64,000 nt of DNA from Elephas maximus indicus (lineage: Eukaryota > Chordata > Mammalia > Proboscidea > Elephantidae). A model generated the notes under the pieces. It saw nothing but the letters and a program-made list of their open reading frames with translations. It did not search any database and was not told where the DNA came from. Of the stretch, positions 38,098-49,737 are shown piece after piece. Position numbers and translations under genes: made by a program. How positions within the stretch are numbered: the stretch's first letter is position 1; each line of letters opens with the position of its first letter. The DNA is taken from NCBI RefSeq assembly GCF_024166365.1, contig NC_064846.1:28355866-28419865 (forward strand). The letters run 5' to 3'.

Positions 38098-40279
38098 AAA
38101 GGATAGCACTAAATTCATGCCGATCCATAATTACGCTGAATGTAAGTGGATTAAATGCACCAATAAAGAGACAGAGAGTGGCAGAATGGATTAAAAAACA
38201 AGATCCGTCTCTATGCTGCCTACAAGAGACACACCTTAGAGTTAGAGACAAACAAACTAAAACTCAAAGGATGGAAAAAATATATCAAGCAAAGAACAAT
38301 CAAAAAAGAGCAGGAGTGGCAATATTAATTTCTGACAAAATAGACTTTAATTTAAATCCATCAGAAAGGATAAGGAAGGACACTATATAATGATTAAAAG
38401 GACAATACACCAAGAAGATATAACCATGTTAAATATGCACCCAATGCAGGGCTACAAGATACATAAAACAAACTCTATCAGCATTGAAAAGTGAGATAGA
38501 CAGCTCCACAATAATAGTAGGAGACTTCAACACACCACTTTCAGTGAAGGACAGGATATCCTGAAAGAAGCTCAATAAAGACACAGAAGATCTAAATGCC
38601 ACAATCAACCAACTTGACCTCGTAGACATACGTAGAACACTCCACCCAAGAGCAACCAACTATACTTTCTTTTCTAGTGCACATGGAACATTCTCTAGAA
38701 TAGCCCACATATTAGGTCATAAAGCAAGTCTTAGCAGAATCCAAAACATTGAAATATTACAAAGCATCTTCTCTGACCATAAGGCCATAAAAGTGGAAAT
38801 CAATAACAGGAAAAGCAGGGAAAAGAAATCAAACACTTGGAAACTGAACAATACCCTGCTCAAAAAAGACTGGATTATGGAAAACATTAAGGATGGAATA
38901 AAGAAATTCAGAGAATCCAATGAGAATGAAAACACTTCCTATCAGAACCTTTTGGACACAGCAAAAGCAGTGCTCAGCGGCCAATTTATATCAATAAATG
39001 CACACATCCAAAAAGAAGGGCCAAAATCAAAGAATTATGCCTACAACTTGAGCAAATAGAAAGCGAGCAACAAAAGAAACCCACAGACACCAGAAGAAAA
39101 CAAATAATAAAAATCAGAGCTGAACTAAAGGAAATAGAAAACAGAAAAACAATTGAAAGAATTAACAAGACCAAAAGCTGGTTTTTTGAAAAACTCAACA
39201 AAATTGATAAACCACTGCACAAACTGACAAAAGAAAAACAGGAGAGGAAACAAATAACCCAAATAAGAAACGAGATGGGCGATATTACAACAGACCCAAC
39301 TGAAATTAAAAGAATCATATGAGATTACTGTGAAAAGCTACACTCAAATTTGAAAACCTAGAAGAAATGGATGAATTCCTAGAAATACACAACCTACCTA
39401 AACTAATACAAACAGAAGTAGAACAACTAAATAGACCCATAACAAAAGAAGACATTGAAAAGGTAATCAAAGAACTCCCAACAAAAAAGGCCCTGGTCTG
39501 GATGGCTTCACTGCAGAGTTCTACCAAACTTTCAGAGAAGAGTTAACTACACTACAACCTACAGATTGGAAAAAAGTTTTTAGCTATGACATTTCTGATC
39601 AGTGCCTGATCTCTGAAATCTACATAATACTGCAAAAAACTCAACTACAAAAAGACAAATAACCCAATTAAAAAATGGGCAAAAGATATGAATAGACACT
39701 TCACTAAAGAAGACATTCAGGTAGCTAACAGATATATAAGGAAATGTTCACAAGCATTAGCCATTAGAGAATTGCAGATCAAAACTACAATGAGATTTCA
39801 TCTCACTCCAACAAGGCTGGCATTAATCCAAAAAACACAAATTAATAAATGCTGGAGAGGCTGTGGAGAGATTGGAACACTTCTACACTGCTGGTGGGAA
39901 TGTAAAATGGCATAACCACTTTGGAAATCGATTTCGCACTTCCTTAAAAAGCTTAGAACTACCGTACGATCCAGCAATCCCACTCCTTGGAATATATCCT
40001 AGAGAAATAAGAGCCTTTACATGAACAGATATATGCACACCTATGTTTATTGCAGCGCTGTTTACAATAGCAAAAAGATGGAAGCAACCAAGGTGCCCAT
40101 CAATGGATGAATGGATAAATAAATTACGGTATATTCACACAATGGAATGCTATGCATTGATAAAGAACAGTGAGGAATCTGTGAAACTTTTCATAACATG
40201 GAGGAGCCTGGAAGGCATTATGCTGAGTGAAACTAGTCAGTTGCAAAAGGACAAATACAGTATAAGACCACTATTATAA
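38098..40279 (+). pseudogene. L1 ORF2 remnant lacking reverse transcriptase (nested L1)
   Basis: The start codon has become ATA or AGG. The endonuclease motif CLQETHL is intact (glutamate codon 38226-38228); SRIAH replaces SRIDH near 38700. At about 39541 the frame jumps from the FYQTF segment to the region just before SYDISDQ, so the FADD-bearing domain is missing. The C-terminal zinc-type motif [19 protein letters not shown] is present at 39850-39906. The normal stop is mutated and the frame runs on to 40277-40279. Confidence 0.88.
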
Positions 40280-41282
40280 GAACTTGAGAAAGAGTTTAAA
40301 CTGAGAAGAAAACATCCTTTTGTGGTTACGAGAGGGGGGAGGGAGGTATGGTGGGAGAGATGCATTCACTAATTAGGTAGTAGATAAGAACTACTTTAGG
40401 TGAAGGGAAAGACAGCACACAATACTGGGGAGGTCAGCACAATTGGACTAAACCAAAAGCAAAGTAGTTTCCTGAATAAACTGAATGCTTCGAAGATCAG
40501 CATAGCAGGGGCAAGGGTCTAGGGACCATGGTTTCAGGGGACATCTAAGTCAATTGGCATAATAAAATCTATTAACAAAACATTCTGCATCCCACTTTGA
40601 AGAGTGGCGTCTGGGGTCTTAAACGCTAGCAAGCAGCCATCTAAGGTGCATCAATTGGTCTCAACCCACCTGGATCAAAGGAGAATGAAGAACACCAAGG
40701 ACACAAGGTGATTATGAGCCCAAGGGACAGAAAGGGCCACATGATCCAGAGACTACATCATCCTGAGACCAGAAGAATTAGGTGGTACCTGGCTACAACC
40801 GATGATTGCCCTGACAGGGAACACAACAGAGAACCCCTGAGGGAGCAGAAGAGCAGTGGGATGCAGACCCCAAATTCTCATAAGACCAGACTTAATGGTC
40901 TGACTGAGACTAGAAGGGCCCCAGTGATCATGGCCCTCAGACCTTCTGTTGGCCCAGGACAGGAACCATTCCTGAAGCCAACTCATCAGACATGGATTGG
41001 ACTGGACAATGAGTTGGAGAGGGATGCTGGTGAGGAGTGAGCTTCTTGGATCAGGGGGACACTTGAGACTATGTTGGCATCTCCTGCCTGGAGGGGAGAT
41101 GAGAGGGTGGAGGGGGTTAGAAGCTGGCGAAATGAACACGAAAAGAGAGAGTGGAGGGAGAGAATGGTCTGTCTTTTTAGGGCGAGAGTAATTGGGAGTG
41201 TGTAGCAAGGTGTATATGGGTTTTGTGTGAGAGACTGACTTGATTTGTAAACCTCACTTAAAGTACAATAAAAATTATAAAG

Positions 41283-42123
41283 AAAAACCATACAAGACAC
41301 TACTGCAAGAAACCAAAAGAGACCTACGTAAGTGGAAAAACATATCTTGCTTATCGATAGGAAGACTCAACATTGTAAAAATGTCTATTCTAGCCAGGCA
41401 ATCTGTAGATACAATGTAATTCTTATCCAAATTCCAACGACATGGAGAAACCAATCACGAACTTCATATGGAAGGGAAAGAGGACCCGGATAAGCAAATC
41501 ATTACTGAAAAAGAAGAACAAAGCGGGAGGCCTCACTCTACCTGATTTTAGAACCCATTATACCGCCACAGTAGTCAAAACAGCCTGGTGCTCGTACAAC
41601 AACAGATACATAGACCAATGAACAGAACTGAGAATCCAGAGATAAACCCATCCACATATGAGCAGTTGATATTTGACAAAGGCCCCAAAACAGTTAAATG
41701 GGGAAAAGACAGTCTTTTTAACGAATGGTGCTGGCATAACTGGATATCTATCTGCAAAAAAATGAAACAAGTCCTGTACCTCACACCATGCACAAAAACT
41801 AACTCAAAATGGACCAAAGACCCAAATATAAAATCTAAAACGATAAAGATTATGGAAGAAAAAATAGGGACAATGTTAGGAGCCCTAATACATAGCATAA
41901 ACAGTATACAAAACATTACTAACAATGGAGAAGAAAAACTAGATAACTAAAAAAATTTTTTTTTTTTTAAATCAAACACCTATGCTCATCCAAAGACTTC
42001 ACCAAAAGAGTAAAAAGATTACTTACAGACTGGGAAAAGTTTTTAGCTATGACATTGCTGTTCAGTGTCTGATCTCTAAAACCTATGTGATACTGCAAAA
42101 ATTCAACAACAAAAAGTTAAATA
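41283..42123 (+). mobile_element. L1 (host), ORF2 continuation, 3'-truncated
   Basis: Continues the L1 of 30262-35334: the host ORF2 text interrupted at 35334 is taken up again with ACTACTGCAAGAAACC. A 120-codon piece at 41588-41950 is readable ([18 protein letters not shown]). The element stops abruptly near 42123 inside ORF2 with no 3' UTR or tail and abuts a much older L1. An A/T run at 41949-41968 interrupts the frame. Confidence 0.87.
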
Positions 42124-43712
42124 GAACCACACAAGTACAGTTTATCTATTTTTGACAAATGCGCAAAAGTAATTCAATGGAGTAAGGAGTGTCTTTATAA
42201 CAAATGGTGATGAAAATTGGGCATTCATATGCAAAAAAGTACCTCAACCTAAACCTCTCACCTTATATACAAATTAACTCAAAATGGATCATTAATATAC
42301 TCATAAAATACAATGCTGTAAAACCTTTAGAAGAAAACATCAGAGACAGCCTTTGTGACTTAGGGTCAGTGACAAATTCTTATATATTACACAATGGAAC
42401 ATTACCAAAATGAAAAACTTTTATTCTGCAAAAGAATCTGTTAAAGGAATAAAAAGACAAGACACATATTAGAGAAATTTTTTACAAATCATATTGTGAG
42501 AATGACTTGGGTCTAGGGTATATAATAAATTCTCTAAACTCATCAGTTAGAAAAGACACTATCAATTAGAAAATATGCAAAAGACTTGAACAGACACTTC
42601 ACTGAAGGTGTATGGGTGGCAGATAAACACTTGAATGTATTTCCAACACCATTAGTCTTTAAAAAAACAAAACCCATTGCCATTGAGTCAATTCTGACTC
42701 AGAGCGAACTTATAGGACAGAGTAGAACTGCCTCATAGGGTTTCCAAGGAGCAGCTGGTGGATTTGAACTGCCTGTCTTTTGATGAGCAGCTGAACGTTT
42801 AACCACTCGCCACCTTATAATGAAATAACACTGCACACCTCTTAGAATGACTAAAATAAAACACACCAGTAATAAATACCAAGTACTGGCAAGGAGCAGA
42901 GGAACTGGATCTCGTGGATTGTGGGTTTGAATGTAAAATGTTACAGCTACTCTGGAATACAGTTTGTCTGGAATACAGTTTGGCAGCTTCTTATATAACT
43001 AAACATACTCTTACCATATGACTCAGCAATCACACCCTTTGTGTATGTACCCTACCCACTAAAATATGTATCCTAGAGAAGTAAAAACTTATATCACATA
43101 AAAGCCTGCATATAAATATTCCTAGCAGCATTATTATAGTCAAACCTGAAAATAATCGAAATGTCATTCAATGGGTGAATTGGTAAGCAGTCTATCTATA
43201 CAATGGAATACTACTCAGCAATAAAAAGGAACAAACTACTGGTGTGTGCAATAACTTGCATAGATCTCAAGGTCATCAGGATTAGTTTAAAAAGCTAATC
43301 TCAAAGTGTTACACCCTGTAGGATTCTTATATATAAATGTTTTGAAGTGTGAAACGGATACTGATGGAGAACAAATCAATGGTCACTAAGGGGTTAGAGC
43401 TGGAGAGAGGGTCTGACTATTACATGACAACATGACGGAGTAATCTTTGGAGATAGAACAGTTCTCTATTCTGATTGTGGTGATGGTTACGAATCTCTAG
43501 ATATGTGGTAAAATCTCATAGAACTATGTACCAACAAATACGTGCAGTGAAAACAGGTGAAATGTGAACAAAGTATGCGTCTGAGTAAATAGTATCAATG
43601 TCAAATTCTGGGTTTAGGCGATGTGGGATATTATTGGGGGCAACTCGGTACAGGCTACACAGAAACTCTATAATTTTTTTTTGTAATTTCTTGTGAGTCA
43701 AACTATTTCAAA
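42124..43712 (+). mobile_element. Ancient L1M, ORF2 C-terminus and 3' UTR
   Basis: Diverged sense L1: the ORF2 C-terminal region (TTTTTGACAAATGCGCAAAA, CTTTATAACAAATGGTGATG), interrupted by an AfroSINE at 42661-42815. A 3' UTR of the L1MA/L1MB type follows (GATTGTGGTGATGGTTACGA ... TATTTCAAAATAAAAAG), with an A-rich end at about 43712-43735. Confidence 0.78.
42661..42815 (-). mobile_element. AfroSINE inside ancient L1
   Basis: Same family as 6665-6830. The plus strand reads from an A-rich run through CCCATTGCCATTGAGTCAAT and TATAGGACAGAGTAGAACTG to AACCACTCGCCACC. The tRNA-like end is degraded. Ancient L1 sequence continues on both sides. Confidence 0.88.
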
Positions 43713-44318
43713 ATAAAAAGTAATAAAAAAAAAGTGAGAAGGAGCAAAGAGTTTTGGAAGTTCCAGGGGCAGATGAGGAGACAATCAAATAGTTCATTTT
43801 CCTAGAACTGAAAGTTATTGAGATTAAGAATGCTTCAATCTAGAGATAGGATGCTAATGTTGAAATCTCCTTTTCAGGGGTTTTGTTCTTGGATCTCTGC
43901 TAACTCCTCTTGGAGTGGGAGAGAAAGCCCTGGAATCTGTCCAGGGCTGAGGTATGAAGGTTACTCCAGGTCTTTGCATGGTGGGCGGATGGAAATCTGG
44001 GGCTACTACTATTTTGAAACTCCCTTTCCCACATGTCCAAAGAGAGTGGATTCTGCTCAGCTTTTGGGCCACCACTGGATTCAGAAAAGTGATAGCAAAG
44101 GAATGGAGTAAGTCAGAGCAATGAGGCAAGCGAGAAAGACAGCATAGAGAGGTGCACTTGGGAGACCATAAATTCTTCATAAATAATTTCAGCAGCTTCA
44201 TTTTTCATCTTGTGCTTTTCATGAAACAAAAGTTTAGAGAAGAGTGACAATAAGGAAAAACAAAACAAAACTACAGCTGGACCCTTTTGATGTCTATATA
44301 ATCGATGGTTTCCTCAAT
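43713..44318. other. Unassigned sequence
   Basis: No recognised repeat. Open frames of 97 and 115 codons overlap on opposite strands here but show no family motif; I regard them as chance. Confidence 0.4.
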
Positions 44319-47300
44319 TGTTGTTACATGCTGTTGAATCAGTTCTGACTCATAGTGACCCCATGCACAACAGAATGAAACACTGCCCGGTCCTGTGCCA
44401 TGCTCACAATTGTTGCTATGCTTGAGCCCATTGTTGCAGCCACTGTGTCAATCCATCTCATTGAGGGTCTTCCTCTTTTTTGCTGACTGATCCCTCCTGA
44501 TAACATGTCCAAAGCATGTGAGACAAAGTCTAGCCATCCTTGCTTCTAAGGAGCATTCTGGTTGTACTTCTTCCAAGACAGGTTTGTTTGTTCTTTGGGC
44601 AGTCCATGGTATATTCAATATTCTTCACCAACACCACAATTCAAAGGCGTCAGTTCTTCTTAGGTCTTCCTTATTCATTGTTCAGCTTTTGCATGCACAT
44701 TATGTGATTAAAAACACCGTGGCTTGGGTCAGGTGTACCTTAGTCTTCAAGGTGACATCTTTGCTCTTCAACACTTTAAAGAGGTCCTTTGCTGCAGATT
44801 TGCCCAATGCAATGCGTCTTTGGATTTCTTGACTGTTGTTTCCATGAGTATTGATTGTGGATCCAAGTAAAATGAAATTCTTGACAACTTTAATCTTTTC
44901 TCCGTTCACCATGATGTTGCTTATTGGTCCAGTTGTGAGGGTTTTTGTTTTCTTTATGTTGAGGTGTAATTCATACCAAAGGCTGTGGTCTTTGATCTTC
45001 ATCAGTAAGTGCTTCAAGTCCTCTTCACATTCAGCAAGCAAGGTTGTGTCATCTGTATATGGCAGGTTGTTAATGAGTCTTCCTCCAATCCTGATGCTCC
45101 GTTCTTCTTCATATAATCCAGTTTCTTGGATTATTTGCTCAGTATACAGATTGAATAGGTATGGTGAAAGGATAAAACCCGGATGCACATCTTTCCTGAC
45201 TTTAAACCATGCAGTATCTCCTTGTTCTGTTTGAATGACTGCCTCTTGATCCATGCACAGATTCCTCATGAGCACAAATTAAGTGTTCCAGAATTCCCAT
45301 TCTCTGCAATGTTATCCATAATTTGTTATGATCCACACAGTTGAGTGCCTTAGCATAGTCAGTAAAACACAGGAAACATCTTTCTGGTATTCTCTGCTTT
45401 CTGCCATGATCTATCTGACATCAGCAATGATATGCCTGGTTCCACATCCTCTTCTTAATCCCACTTGAATTTCTGGAAGTTGCCTGTTGATACACTGCTG
45501 CAGTTGCTTTTGAATAATTTTCAGCAAAATTTTGCTCACGTGTGATATTAATGATATTTTTGGATAATTTCCACATTTCATTGGATCACTTTTCTCAGGA
45601 ATAGGCAAAAGCATGGATCTTTCCAATTGATTGGCTGGGTAGTTCTCTGTCAAGTTTCTTGGCATAGATGAGTGAGCACTTCCAGCTCTGCATTCGTTTG
45701 TTGAGACATCTCAACTGGTATTCCTTCAATTCCTGGAGTCTTGTTTTTCGCCAATGCCTTCAGTGCAGCTTGGACTCCTTCCTTCATACCATTGGTTCCT
45801 GATCATATGTTACCTCCTGAAATGGTTGAACGTTGACCAATTCTTTTTTGGTATAGTGACTCTGTGAATTCCTTTTATCTTCTTTTGATGCTTTCTGAGT
45901 CACTCAATATTTTTCCATAGAATCATTCAGTATCTCTACTCGAGGTTCGGATTTTTTCTTTTCATTCAGCTTGAGAAATGCTGAATGTGTTCTTCTCTTT
46001 TGGTTTTCTATCTCCAGGTCTTTGCACATGTCATCATGATACTTTACTTTGTGTTCTTGAGCTGGACTTTGAAATCTTCTGTTCAGGTCTTTTACATCAT
46101 CATTTGCTCCTTTTGCTTTAGCTACTCGATGTTCAAGAGCAAGTTTCAGTGTCTCTTCTGACATCCATTTTGGTCTTTTCTTTCTCTCCTGTCTTTTTAA
46201 TGACCTCTTCCTTCTTTGTGTATGATGTCCTTAATATCATTTCACAGCTTGTCAGGTCTTTGGTCATTAGTTTTCAGCACGTCAAATCTGTTCTTGAGAT
46301 GGTCTCTAAATTCAGGTGGGAAATACTCAAGGTTTTACTTTCGTGGATTTATTCTAATTTTCTTCAGTCTCAACTTGAACTTGCACATGAGTATTTGATG
46401 GTCTCATCTGCAGTTGGCACCTGACCTTGTTCTGACTGATGATACTGAGTTTTTCCATCGTCTCTTTCCACAGATGTAGTCGATTTGATTCCTGTGTATT
46501 CCATCTGGCAAGGTCCATGTGTATAGCCACCGTTTATGTCGGTGAAAAAAGGTGTTTGTAATAAAGAAGTCGTTGGTCTTGCAAAATTCAATCATGCGAT
46601 CTCTGGCTTCTTTTTTATCACCCAGGCCATATTTTCCAACTACCAATTCTTTGTTTCTAGCTTTCGCATTTCAATCACCAGTAATTATCAGTGCATCCTG
46701 ATTGCATATTCGATCAATTTCTGCCTGCAGAAGATGGTAAAAATCTTCAGTTTCTTCATCTTTAGCAATAGTGGTTGGCACATTAATTTGAATAATAGTC
46801 GTATTAACTGGTCTTCCTTGTGGTTGTATGGATTTTATCTTGTCACTGACAGAATCATACTTCAGGATTGGTGTTGAAATGTTCTTTTTGAGGATGAATG
46901 TAGAGCCATTTCTCTTCAAGTTGTCATCCCCAGCATAGTAGACCCTATGATTGTCTGATTCAAAATGACTAATACCAGTCCATTTCAGCTTGCTAGTGCT
47001 TAGGATATTGATATTTGTGCATTCCATTTCATTTTTTATAATTTCCAATTTTCCTAGATTCAGACTTCATACATTCTGATTATTAATGGATGTTTTCAGC
47101 TGATTCTTCTCATTTTGAGTTGTGCCACATCAGCAAATGAAAGCCCCAAAAGCTTGACTCCATCCACGTCATTAAGGTCAACTCTACTTCGAGGAAGCAG
47201 CTCTTCCCCAGTTGTGTTTTGAGTGCCTTCCAACCTGAGGGGTTCGTCTTCTGGCACTGTATCAGACAATGTTCCGCTGCTAGTCATAAGGCTTTCATTG

Positions 47301-47372
47301 GCTAATTGTTTTCCGCAATTAGATGCATGTATTCTCTGCTCTTCATAAGAAACAGGACAACACTCCCACATC
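44319..47372 (-). mobile_element. RTE retrotransposon, near complete
   Basis: Antisense RTE of about 3.05 kb from the 3' tail (TTGTTGTTACATGCTGTTGA) to beyond the start of its protein. On the minus strand the order is an N-terminal region near 47371, endonuclease (46370-47050), linker (45904-46164) and reverse transcriptase (44700-45665). The catalytic aspartates are present as YTDD near 45055. Stops and frameshifts break the frame into six main pieces. Confidence 0.92.
44700..47371 (-). pseudogene. RTE ORF (endonuclease plus reverse transcriptase) pseudogene
   Basis: Readable pieces in order from the N-terminus: 47096-47371 (EPLRLEGTQNTTGEELLPRS leader), 46671-47048 (endonuclease start, with LSTSKLKW where intact copies have a glutamate, so that active-site residue is lost here), 46404-46646, 45904-46164, 45411-45665 (NYPKISLISHVSKILLKIIQ) and 44700-45275 (LPYTDDTTLLAECEEDLKHL). 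At least five interruptions make it dead. Confidence 0.88.
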
Positions 47373-47651
47373 CTTACCCAAACGCCTATCGGAAATGATG
47401 TCTTGTTGTCTCAAGACATTCACCTGGCTCCTGTATACCAACAATAGTCTTTACTATTTTCTGCTCAATGGTAATTTGATGATCATTATAGTAAACCTGA
47501 GGCCTGAAGAATCTTACTTCGGAGAGGCATTCACTTACATTCAGTATGTTTTAATAATAGTATATATATGTATATACATATATATATTTATAAAGGCCCA
47601 GGAATATATTAATCACCCTTCATGGTATCAAATATCTGATTGAACACCTAC
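47373..47651. other. Unassigned AT-rich sequence with (TA)n
   Basis: May include degraded RTE 5' sequence up to about 47420. Contains a TATATATGTATATACATATATATA run at about 47563-47592. No gene seen. Confidence 0.4.
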
Positions 47652-47811
47652 CAAACCAAAAAAACCAAACTCAGTGCCGTTGAGTCGATTCCGACTCGTA
47701 GCGACCCTATAGGACAGAGTAGAACTGCCCCATAGAGTTTCCAAGGAGCACCTGGTGGATTCCAACTGCCGACCCTTTGGTTAGCAGCCACTTAACCACT
47801 ATACTACCAGG
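47652..47811 (-). mobile_element. AfroSINE
   Basis: One of the best-preserved tails: on plus, CCAAACTCAGTGCCGTTGAG, CGATTCCGACTCGTAGCGAC, CTATAGGACAGAGTAGAACT, then a partly deleted tRNA-like end (TTGGTTAGCAGCCACTTAAC). Confidence 0.9.
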
Positions 47812-47910
47812 TGAAGATAATTGCATACCTTTCAGTGCTTAGATTGCTACTTAAAGTGTTTCCCCTGGCTAGCAGAACTTTATCCTCAGGTAGAAGTGTA
47901 GCACACGTTC

Positions 47911-48234
47911 ATGTTGTTGTGTGCCGTCAAGTCAATTCCAACCCATAGTGGCCATATATGACAGAGTAGAACTGCCTTATAGAGTTTCTAGGTTGCAACA
48001 ATGGGCTCAAACAAGCAATGATTGTGAGGATGGCACAGGACCTGGTAGTATTTCATTCTGTTGTACACAAGGTCGCTGTGAGCTGGAACTGACTTGATGG
48101 CACCTAACAACAACAGGAACAATCTTTACAGGAGATTTCCAGGTCTTTTCACCCTCAGAGTTGTGGGGTGGGTTCAAGCCTCTGACCTGTTGGTTAGCAG
48201 CCAAGCATTTTAACCATTGTACCACCAGGGCTCC
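47911..48234 (-). mobile_element. AfroSINE, longer variant, split by an RTE fragment
   Basis: Two halves of one SINE: 47911-47991 (TGTTGTTGTGTGCCGTCAAG tail side) and 48117-48234 (tRNA-like side ending TACCACCAGGGCTCC). The central part includes the longer-variant stretch CAATCTTTACAGGAGA. The outer flanks show an imperfect duplication (GCACACGTTCAT before, GCATGTGTTCAT after). Confidence 0.8.
47992..48116 (+). mobile_element. RTE 3' end inserted in AfroSINE
   Basis: 125 bases of sense RTE 3' end (TTGCAACAATGGGCTCAAAC ... GATGGCACCTAACAACAACA) separating the two SINE halves. No clear target-site duplication. Confidence 0.82.
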
Positions 48235-48359
48235 TCAGCATGTGTTCATAGCATATATAAGTTAAGAAATTTCTCTCCACTTCCAGTTTTTTTAAATTAA
48301 GAAACAAATAATGAAATTTATAAAATTCAGTGTTGGTATCTAAGGTAACCATCTTTCTC

Positions 48360-48720
48360 TCCTTTATTCAATTGATGTGGGCAATTTAGCATTAATACCC
48401 AGCTGTATTGGTGACCTAATATTTTATTTAAGTGTTTTAAATCTGTTCTTGACTGAGTTTGGGCTACGATTTCTTTTTCTGTTAGCCTATTTGTGTTTTA
48501 CAATTGGGACCATGATAGCTTCATAGAATGAGTGTGGAATCTAAACATTTGTAGAAATTCAATGGCACCGATGATTTTCTCTTTCATAGAACTTTCCCAT
48601 TCATCTTCTTAAGAAAATATAATCCTATATTTATTTCTAGAAATTTTGAAGATAATCTCCTTCAGAGTTGAGGCTTTAAGGCTTCTGAAGCTTTTGTATA
48701 TATGGTTTAAGAGAAGAATT
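48360..48720 (-). mobile_element. Ancient L1 ORF2 fragment, antisense
   Basis: Diverged antisense L1 reverse transcriptase region; the phrase GATAGCTTCATAGAATGAGT is the antisense of the usual L1 'NSFYEASI' coding stretch. No frame left. Confidence 0.55.
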
Positions 48721-48730
48721 AAATGTTATC

Positions 48731-48756
48731 TTTAATTAATTAGTTAATTAATTGAC
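48731..48756. repeat. (TTAA)n simple repeat
   Basis: TTTAATTAATTAGTTAATTAATT. Confidence 0.8.
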
Positions 48757-49206
48757 ACAGCACCATTTAATTAGTGGTCCATTCATTTCACCTCTAATAG
48801 TCAGTGTTATCCGTATTATATATCAAGTTTTCACATATTTATGGGTTTATTTGTGGAATTTCTATTGTGTTCTAATACACTGATTGTCTACTCCCATGCC
48901 AATGATAATAACAATAAAACCCAAACCTGTTACCTTCGAGTCTCAGCTTCTCTGCTACAAATCCTTGTGCAGAAGCCAAGCGGATCATAGTGAATGAGAA
49001 TAAATAGAGAATTAAGTAATCAAGATTTGATAGCTTACTGAGCAGTACAAATATTCACATTAACTTTCACGGATAAGAATGAAACTTCAGCTTTTGTTGA
49101 AGTCTGCAGGAAGAATTCCGTTCCCAGTCAAACCCCTTTCTTCCTCGTGGCTTCATTTTCTTTTTAATTTGAAAAATAAAGAGTTTAGCTACATCTCCAT
49201 GTATTC
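48757..49206. other. Unassigned AT-rich sequence
   Basis: A short stretch at about 48914-48942 (AAAACCCAAACC ... TTCGAGTC) may be a truncated AfroSINE tail. Otherwise nothing recognised. Confidence 0.4.
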
Positions 49207-49715
49207 TGGATTGAATTATGTCCCCCCAAAAATGTGTGTATCAACTTCGTTAGGCCATGATTCCCAGTATTGTGTGGAAGTCCTCCATTTTCTGATTGCA
49301 ATTTTATGTTAAGAGGATTAGGGGGGGATTGTAACACCACTCTTACTCAGGTCACCTCCCTGATGCAAAGTAAAGGGAGTTTCCCTGGGGTGTGGCCTGT
49401 ACCACCTTTTATCTCTCAAGAGATAAAAGGGAAGCAAGCAGAGAGTAGGGGACCTCATACCACCAAGAAAGCAGCACCAGGGACAGAGTGTGTCCTTTGG
49501 ACACAGGGTCCCTGCACCTGAGAAGCACCTCAACCAGGGGAAGATTGATGACAAGGACCTTCCTCCAGAGCCGGCAGAGAAAGAAAGCCTTTCCCTGGAG
49601 CTGCAGCCCTGAATTTGGACTTGTAACCTACTAGACTGTGAGAGAATAAATTTCTTTCTATTAAAGCCACCCCCTTATGGTATTTCTGTTATGGCAGCAC
49701 TAGATAACTAAGACA
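49207..49715 (+). mobile_element. Solitary LTR, MLT1-like
   Basis: Begins TGGATTGAATTATGTCCCCC and ends near AGATAACTAAGACA. The internal polyadenylation signal AATAAA in GAGAGAATAAATTTC is at about 49640-49655. The family resembles MaLR MLT1 LTRs, in a form shared with 49738-50157 and 61430-62097. Open frames inside (49270-49521 and the antisense one) are chance. Confidence 0.72.
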
Positions 49716-49737
49716 CCATATTCTCATTTTTTTTTCT

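Larger units (their letters stand above)
35335..41282 (+). mobile_element. Nested L1 with both ends, reverse transcriptase deleted
   Basis: Sense L1 inserted in another L1. It starts with GGCGGAGCCAAGATGGTGG (35338 on) and ends with an A-rich tail at about 41275-41282. The flanks are imperfect duplications, AAAAAACTACAAG at 35322-35334 and AAAAACCATACAAG at 41283-41296. Order: 5' UTR, ORF1 (36605-37641), ORF2 remnant (38098-40279), 3' UTR with a G-rich tract at 40331-40360. A deletion at about 39541 removes some 1.7 kb of ORF2. Confidence 0.93.

Noticed and set aside
43818-44201. Overlapping frames of 97 (+) and 115 (-) codons
   Set aside because: No start context, domain or codon signal, and they overlap on opposite strands; ordinary chance frames.
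47911-48234. Regularly spaced short repeats near several SINEs, as in an array
   Set aside because: They are SINE and RTE ends, not direct repeats with unique spacers; no CRISPR in a mammalian genome.
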